A stretch of DNA of 64,000 nt, from contig CAYTUG010000003.1 of the NCBI GenBank assembly GCA_964441275.1, positions 1-64,000 of the forward strand. The letters run 5' to 3'. Below are positions 60,906 to 64,000 of this stretch, one piece after another. The position numbers were made by a program, and so were the translations under genes. How positions within the stretch are numbered: position 1 is the first letter of the stretch; every line of letters starts with the position of its first letter. This stretch comes from SZUA-584 sp964441275 (GTDB lineage: Bacteria > Bacillota > Clostridia > Christensenellales > SZUA-584). Below the pieces are notes generated by a model. That model did not search any database. It had not been told where the DNA came from and saw only the letters and a program-made list of their open reading frames with translations.

Positions 60906-61417
60906 GGTTTATATTTATCGACAAGAGCGTTAACCCATATTCGGTTCGGGCCTTCAATTATTGAAAACGGTGCGTTGTTTTCGTTTTGATTGTGTTCGAA
61001 CAACAATATTTTTACCGCTTCGCGCATCTGTCCTTCCAACACCTGAAGATAGAAAAGCGCATAAGGAATGTAACCCTCTTTATAGATAATAAGCGTTATC
61101 TCCCCCCAAGGTTTTTTTAAAATTTTGTCGTATCTTGAATCTTTTATTACAGGCACTTCTATTACTTTTGTCAGCCCGGTTGTATCGGTTATGTATTGTT
61201 CGCCGGTTTCAACCACCACTACCACAGCATCCGATATGGGGGTTTCTGTGTATCCTTCGACAACCGAAACGGTTAATCGTGAGGTTTCGCCCCCACCGCT
61301 TGAAAATGCGGGCAGCACTGAAGTTACGCTGGAAGAAAGCACAACAGCGCCTAACAGCAACAGAATACTTATGACTGCCGCAGCAATAAAAGTGCGTTTA
61401 TCTTTAAGTTTTTCCAT
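60902..61417 (-). CDS. membrane-anchored protein with carboxypeptidase-regulatory-like domain, unknown
   Basis: A 171-residue protein with an N-terminal membrane anchor (about 8-30), a Ser/Gly linker and one beta-sandwich with the CarboxypepD_reg-like pattern: RLTVSVVEGYTETPISDAVVVVVETGEQYITDTTGLTKV, then ITLIIYKEGYIPYALFY. Similar domains bind proteins or wall glycan. No enzyme motif. ATG at 61417 has AGAGGTG upstream. It is convergent with minE, overlapping it by four bases. Confidence 0.6.
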   Translation of the reverse strand: MEKLKDKRTFIAAAVISILLLLGAVVLSSSVTSVLPAFSSGGGETSRLTVSVVEGYTETPISDAVVVVVETGEQYITDTTGLTKVIEVPVIKDSRYDKILKKPWGEITLIIYKEGYIPYALFYLQVLEGQMREAVKILLFEHNQNENNAPFSIIEGPNRIWVNALVDKYKP

Positions 61418-61547
61418 TGTTTCACCTCTAAGCTTTGTATGTTAATATATATGCGGCAAACGTGCTAATATGGCTTGTGATTTTTTAAGTGATAGCGTTT
61501 TTCGCAAAAGGAATAATATTAAATATCTTATTATTTAGGAGAGTCGT

Positions 61548-62894
61548 ATGATTAGATTTGATTTTAACAACATGATGGCAAGCGTTATCGGAAAGGGCGG
61601 GTTTGATTCGAAAGAGCTAAAGGACGCGCAGCGCGAAGCCAACAATGCGCTTGACGCACTTATGCAGAACAAACCCGGATTTATGAAACTGCCGCTGCAG
61701 CAGGTTGAAAACTGTGATGTTCTTAACAAAAAAGCGGAACAGATAAACAAAGATTTCAATAATTTTGTAATTTTGGGGATAGGCGGTTCGGCCTTAGGCC
61801 CGATAGCGGTAGAGCAGGCGCTAAATGCCGGGCAAACCAAAATGCGGCTAATCGTTGAAGACAATGTTGACCCGGAACGGCTTTCGCGGGTTTTTGAAAG
61901 CTTAGACCTTAGAAAAACTGTGTTCAACGTTATTACAAAGTCGGGCAAAACATCCGAGACTATGGCGCAGTTTATGTTTGCAGCCGATGCGCTAAGAAAT
62001 GCTGGTTTGGAGCTATCCAAGCATGTTATTGCAACCACCGATGAGAACAGCGGGGATCTTGTGCGGATAGCTGAAAAAGAGGGCTTAGCGCGCTTTACAA
62101 TACCCTCTGATGTTGGGGGAAGGTTTTCCCAATTGACTCCGGTTGGGCTTTTGCCCGCCGCCGCGTGCGGTTACGACATTCACGCAATGCTAAAAGGCGC
62201 GCAGTATATGGACGGGATATGCACTAAAAAGCAGGGAAACCCCGCCGCATTGTATGCGCTTATGCATGTGATTGGAATGCGGAAGGGGCTTAACATAAGC
62301 GTTATGTTGCCATACGCCGACAGCCTAAAATATATGTCCGACTGGTATGCGCAGCTTTGGGCGGAATCGCTCGGCAAACGGTTTGATAGGGACGGTAGGG
62401 AAATTTTTTGCGGGCAGACCCCGGTTAAGGCGCTTGGCGTTACTGACCAGCACTCGCAAATACAACTGTACACGCAAGGCCCTTTTGATAAAATAGTTAC
62501 ATTCTTAAAAGTGGACCAATTCCGCAAGGATATCGGGATACCCTGCGGCTTTGAATACATAGAGGACATATCATTTCTTGCGGGCAAAACATTCGGGCAA
62601 CTGCTTGAGGCGGAGCGCAGAGCGACTGAATACGCGCTGTGCAAAGCAAAAAGACCAAATATGACTATTGCGCTTAGCCGGGTTAACGAGTTTTCCGTAG
62701 GGGCGCTGCTTTATTTCTTTATGATGGCAACCGCTATCGCGGGAAAGATGCTAAACATTAACGCATACGATCAGCCGGGCGTAGAAGAAGGCAAAAAAGC
62801 CACATTTGCCCTTATGGGCAAAAGCGGATATGAGCAACAAAAAGCGCTTATGGACGATTTGCCCGAAAAAGATAAAGCGCTTATTATTGAATAA
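61548..62894 (+). CDS. pgi: glucose-6-phosphate isomerase
   Basis: A 448-residue Gram-positive-type Pgi that interconverts glucose-6-P and fructose-6-P. Motifs are IGGSALGPIAVEQAL, the phosphate-binding VITKSGKTSETM and the catalytic-Glu/His segments DQHSQIQLYTQGPFDK and MMATAIAGKMLNINAYDQPGVE. Length is as expected for the family. TAGGAG lies before ATG 61548, and a strong terminator follows. Confidence 0.96.
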   Translation: MIRFDFNNMMASVIGKGGFDSKELKDAQREANNALDALMQNKPGFMKLPLQQVENCDVLNKKAEQINKDFNNFVILGIGGSALGPIAVEQALNAGQTKMRLIVEDNVDPERLSRVFESLDLRKTVFNVITKSGKTSETMAQFMFAADALRNAGLELSKHVIATTDENSGDLVRIAEKEGLARFTIPSDVGGRFSQLTPVGLLPAAACGYDIHAMLKGAQYMDGICTKKQGNPAALYALMHVIGMRKGLNISVMLPYADSLKYMSDWYAQLWAESLGKRFDRDGREIFCGQTPVKALGVTDQHSQIQLYTQGPFDKIVTFLKVDQFRKDIGIPCGFEYIEDISFLAGKTFGQLLEAERRATEYALCKAKRPNMTIALSRVNEFSVGALLYFFMMATAIAGKMLNINAYDQPGVEEGKKATFALMGKSGYEQQKALMDDLPEKDKALIIE

Positions 62895-62895
62895 A

Positions 62896-62930
62896 AAAGC
62901 CCCGTAATGCGGTTGATTACGGGGCTTTGG
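62896..62930. terminator. bidirectional terminator between pgi and thiT
   Basis: AAAGCCCCGTAAT and ATTACGGGGCTTT form a perfect 13-base stem around GCGGTTG. A-run and T-run flank both sides, so it can serve both convergent genes. Confidence 0.9.
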
Positions 62931-63614
62931 CTAAGCGGATACGTTTGGATCGATTTGGGCGGAAAGACGCGATTTTAATGATTTTATCATCTTATTGACG
63001 GGCGGCAAAGCGGTTATCGCCATGCAGATTGCTAAGTCCACAAGCGCAAAAGAATTGTAGGCAATTGAATAAACATATGCGTTTTGGTCTTGCGGTGCAA
63101 AATGCGCGAAAAACACGGCGCCTGATATTACATGCAGCGCAAAACGCAGCACCCCGGCAAGCAACATTCCGGGTATAATGTGTTTGCGAAAAACCCCGGC
63201 CAATCCGAGCACCGTAAAAGCCGCAATGTAATCGATAATAAGCTGCGCCCAGTGTATTACATAAAGGTCTTGCAGGCATTGCAGAAACCCGTATGCAAGC
63301 CCTACAATAAGCCCCTTAGGCGTACCGTAAACGTAGGCGAAAAGCATTATGGGCAGCATACTTGCGGGCGTTACCGTTCCGCCCTGGGGCATTTTCCACA
63401 GCCTTATAAAAGAAAGCAGAAATGCGAGCGCAAGGCACATGGCCGCAACGGAAAGTTCGCGGATTGTCCAGGCGCTTTTTGTTTCGCCCTTTTTGCGTAT
63501 CAGAAGCGCTGCGCCAAGCACAAAAATAAGCCCCGCCGCAATCAGCACAAATGTGCGATTAGCTTCGAAAAATGCGCTGAAGTCTAAACTGAATTGCTCT
63601 AAGTTGTTTTCCAT
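62931..63614 (-). CDS. thiT: ECF transporter S-component for thiamine (ThiT)
   Basis: A 227-residue membrane protein with seven hydrophobic segments. The ThiT core is recognisable in GTVTPASMLPIMLFAYVYGTPKGLIVGLAYGFLQ and in the Trp/Tyr-rich DLYVIHWAQLIIDYIAAF. It captures thiamine for the shared ECF module. Substrate is confirmed by the TPP riboswitch just upstream. GAGG lies eight bases before ATG 63614. The N-terminal 20 residues (NLEQFSLDFSAFFEANR) precede an extra helix not seen in all ThiT proteins. Confidence 0.93.
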   Translation of the reverse strand: MENNLEQFSLDFSAFFEANRTFVLIAAGLIFVLGAALLIRKKGETKSAWTIRELSVAAMCLALAFLLSFIRLWKMPQGGTVTPASMLPIMLFAYVYGTPKGLIVGLAYGFLQCLQDLYVIHWAQLIIDYIAAFTVLGLAGVFRKHIIPGMLLAGVLRFALHVISGAVFFAHFAPQDQNAYVYSIAYNSFALVDLAICMAITALPPVNKMIKSLKSRLSAQIDPNVSA

Positions 63615-63705
63615 AGAATATACCTCTTTAAATTATTCCGCCAAGAGGTTGTAAAAAGACTGCTGATAGAAAAGAGGACATACCGCAGCATATCCCCTTT
63701 TTAAA

Positions 63706-63733
63706 AGCAAAAACCTGTGGCGCCGCACAGGTT
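63706..63733 (-). terminator. attenuator hairpin of the TPP riboswitch
   Basis: On the minus strand AACCTGTG pairs with CACAGGTT around CGGCGC, followed by TTTTGCTTTT. It lies right after the aptamer and before thiT, so thiamine pyrophosphate probably stops transcription here. Confidence 0.78.
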
Positions 63734-63743
63734 ATATTGTCTT

Positions 63744-63826
63744 TGCTTCCCTGCGTTGGAATTACCCAACAGGTTCAAAGGGTTTTGCGCTTTGCGCATC
63801 TCAGCCTAAAAGGCACCCCCAGCGGT
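63744..63826 (-). promoter_or_regulatory. thiamine pyrophosphate (TPP) riboswitch
   Basis: Minus-strand thi-box elements in order: GCTGGGGGTGCC, GGCTGAGA, ACCCTTTGAACCTG, GGGTAATTCC, and CGCAGGGAAGCA. High TPP represses downstream thiT. Confidence 0.96.
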
Positions 63827-63833
63827 CAATGCA

Positions 63834-63862
63834 ATTATATAACTTTTGGGAGGGGGTGTCAA
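63834..63862 (-). promoter_or_regulatory. consensus sigma-A promoter of thiT
   Basis: Minus strand TTGACA, exactly 17 bases, TATAAT, eight bases before the thi-box. Both hexamers are perfect. Confidence 0.92.
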
Positions 63863-64000
63863 CACTAATAGAGAGCAACGCTTCCCAAAACATTTTAACG
63901 CTGTTCGGGATAAGTTGGGCAAGCTAATTGTTTGGTGAACACAAGCGCTTGTTCAAGTTTGACGGCAGGCTATTTAGCTTTTTCACAATTGAATAAAAGC
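63863..64000. other. window end, no gene seen
   Basis: No coding or RNA signal recognised. ACAAGCGCTTGT at 63941-63952 is a perfect 12-base palindrome and could be an operator for whatever lies to the right. Confidence 0.3.

Overview
The window reads as a chromosomal segment of an endospore-forming member of the Clostridia (Bacillota). The evidence is a SpoIIID gene, several LysM proteins, an LL-diaminopimelate aminotransferase, tetrahydrofolate and thiamine-pyrophosphate riboswitches each upstream of an ECF S-component, a MinCDE system, a clostridial paired DUF421/DUF4363 locus and a giant 2-hydroxyacyl-CoA dehydratase activase-like protein that points to anaerobic metabolism. Most genes have AGGAGG-type ribosome binding sites, and GTG and TTG starts are frequent. 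I cannot name genus or species.

Layout. 0-1 kb: the end of tRNA-Val, a probable 6S RNA, tRNA-Gln and a decayed galE tail. 1-7 kb: a four-LysM protein, dapL, sbcDC. 7-9 kb: an AT-rich MjaI-like restriction-modification pair whose methyltransferase carries a degenerate nuclease-like C-terminal domain. 9-21 kb: Crp/Fnr regulator and thioredoxin, hydroxyacid dehydrogenase, phosphodiester glycosidase, a decayed polysaccharide deacetylase, spoIIID, two tandem SDR paralogues, DUF1015, aspartate kinase, an AEC transporter broken by one amber codon, a GntR regulator and a LysM-CAP protein. 21-27 kb: short-form alaS, then an accessory patch with an IS200-type element (frameshifted), a secreted protein plus small membrane protein pair, and an IS1595-type remnant with intact ends. 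27-30 kb: hisK-type phosphatase and the rpmH-rnpA-yidD-yidC-jag operon behind a consensus promoter. 30-34 kb: a cell-envelope island of PIG-L deacetylase, phosphodiester glycosidase and a TPR/RCC1-repeat protein. 34-41 kb: the 1422-residue activase-like protein, a DapB-like reductase, a GNAT-like protein.

41-64 kb is largely housekeeping: mreCD, THF riboswitch with folT, a DD-carboxypeptidase, dnaX-ybaB-recR, rodA, nth-obgE-yhbY, an ArsP_2-type permease, glnA, PBP2-minCDE, pgi, and a TPP riboswitch with thiT. Genes for cell elongation and septum placement (mreCD, rodA, PBP2, minCDE), which are often one cluster in this class, lie here in three separate blocks within 20 kb. Lysine/diaminopimelate genes (dapL, aspartate kinase, dapB-like) are also scattered.

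The least explained items are the methyltransferase-nuclease-like fusion, the secreted/membrane pair between IS remnants, the structured GC-rich stretch before the IS200 element, and the phosphodiester glycosidase-RCC1 gene pair. No CRISPR array or prophage was seen.
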